Below are positions 63,921 to 64,000 of a DNA stretch of 64,000 bases, piece by piece. A model generated the notes under the pieces. That model did not search any database. It saw only the letters and a program-made list of their open reading frames with translations, and was not told the origin of the DNA. The stretch spans positions 124,001 through 188,000 of the forward strand of contig CAVZBX010000001.1 in assembly GCA_963773655.1 (NCBI GenBank). Direction: 5' to 3'. Every line of letters starts with the position of its first letter. Within the stretch, counting starts at the first letter, position 1. The stretch comes from DASSQJ01 sp963773655 (lineage in GTDB: Bacteria > Actinomycetota > Actinomycetes > Actinomycetales > Dermatophilaceae). The position numbers were made by a program, and so were the translations under genes.

Positions 63921-64000
63921 TCACCGTGCCAGGGATGCGCCGGTCCAGTGCTCGTCATCGCTGACGTCCTCGAGGATGTCGAGCCAGATCGGGAACGGCC
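63921..64000 (-). CDS. C-terminal end of an unidentified protein, partial
   Basis: The minus strand reads PFPIWLDILEDVSDDEHWTG and ASLAR before a TGA at 63921-63923; the rest lies outside the window. The acidic, Trp-containing end has good codon use. Too short to assign a family. Confidence 0.5.
   Translation of the reverse strand, partial: PFPIWLDILEDVSDDEHWTGASLAR

Overview
The window is from a very GC-rich actinobacterium: third codon positions are nearly all G or C, GTG starts are common, and several families present are typical of Actinobacteria (DUF3263, DUF3349, DUF3027, DUF2530, WXG100, DtxR/IdeR-type regulator, CIRCE-controlled stand-alone groEL, citrate synthase 2 near serC). Some local gene orders recall Mycobacterium (pitA / small membrane protein / DUF3349; response regulator / sensor kinase / HtrA protease), but the overall gene style suggests Micrococcales, perhaps an Intrasporangiaceae/Dermatophilaceae relative. 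That placement is inference. No rRNA, tRNA, prophage or CRISPR array was seen.

Layout. 1-14 kb is mostly core: end of a DUF3263 gene, a pit phosphate-transport operon, groEL behind two CIRCE operators, a PhoD-like phosphatase, a MacB-type ABC exporter, a WXG100 protein, a DUF4031-Nudix fusion, an HD phosphohydrolase and a large DUF2339 membrane protein. 14-17.6 kb is an envelope-stress operon (response regulator, histidine kinase, HtrA-like protease) ending in a strong hairpin. 17.7-21.8 kb holds four genes in a row (DUF4190, HMG-CoA lyase, a DUF5666-like protein, an MFS transporter) that are each broken by one or more small frameshifts. 22-36 kb carries cold-shock protein/DUF3027, DUF2530, MarR plus MFS, serC, a solitary AbiEi/DUF559-type gene bracketed by inverted repeats, citrate synthase 2, an NYN-domain protein, a lipoprotein, MFS exporters, pdxH and a DtxR-family regulator. 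36-38.3 kb holds two secreted cell-wall hydrolases, the second behind a cyclic di-AMP riboswitch.

From about 38.6 kb the window becomes a patchwork of mostly single-gene units: SulP transporter, PAP2 phosphatase, DUF2127, PEP-mutase family enzyme, SRPBCC, M1 peptidase, lysoplasmalogenase, SixA-like phosphatase, an orphan MraY, two lipoproteins, small regulators, GNAT, monooxygenase, LigT-like, YdeI-like, a RemA-like fragment, a HEAT / MerR-HEAT regulatory pair, an IS110 remnant, a RelE/Phd-type toxin-antitoxin pair, a methyltransferase, an SCP2 protein and an alpha/beta hydrolase. Relics (a higBA-like fragment, an IS110 fragment and a dispersed 58-bp repeat) suggest this half has been open to insertion and decay.

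Nine genes are disrupted by one- or two-base frameshifts, mostly in GC-rich or homopolymer stretches. One is an antitoxin whose toxin partner is intact, a state a living cell should not tolerate. Many of these frameshifts are therefore probably sequence errors and should be confirmed before being read as biology.
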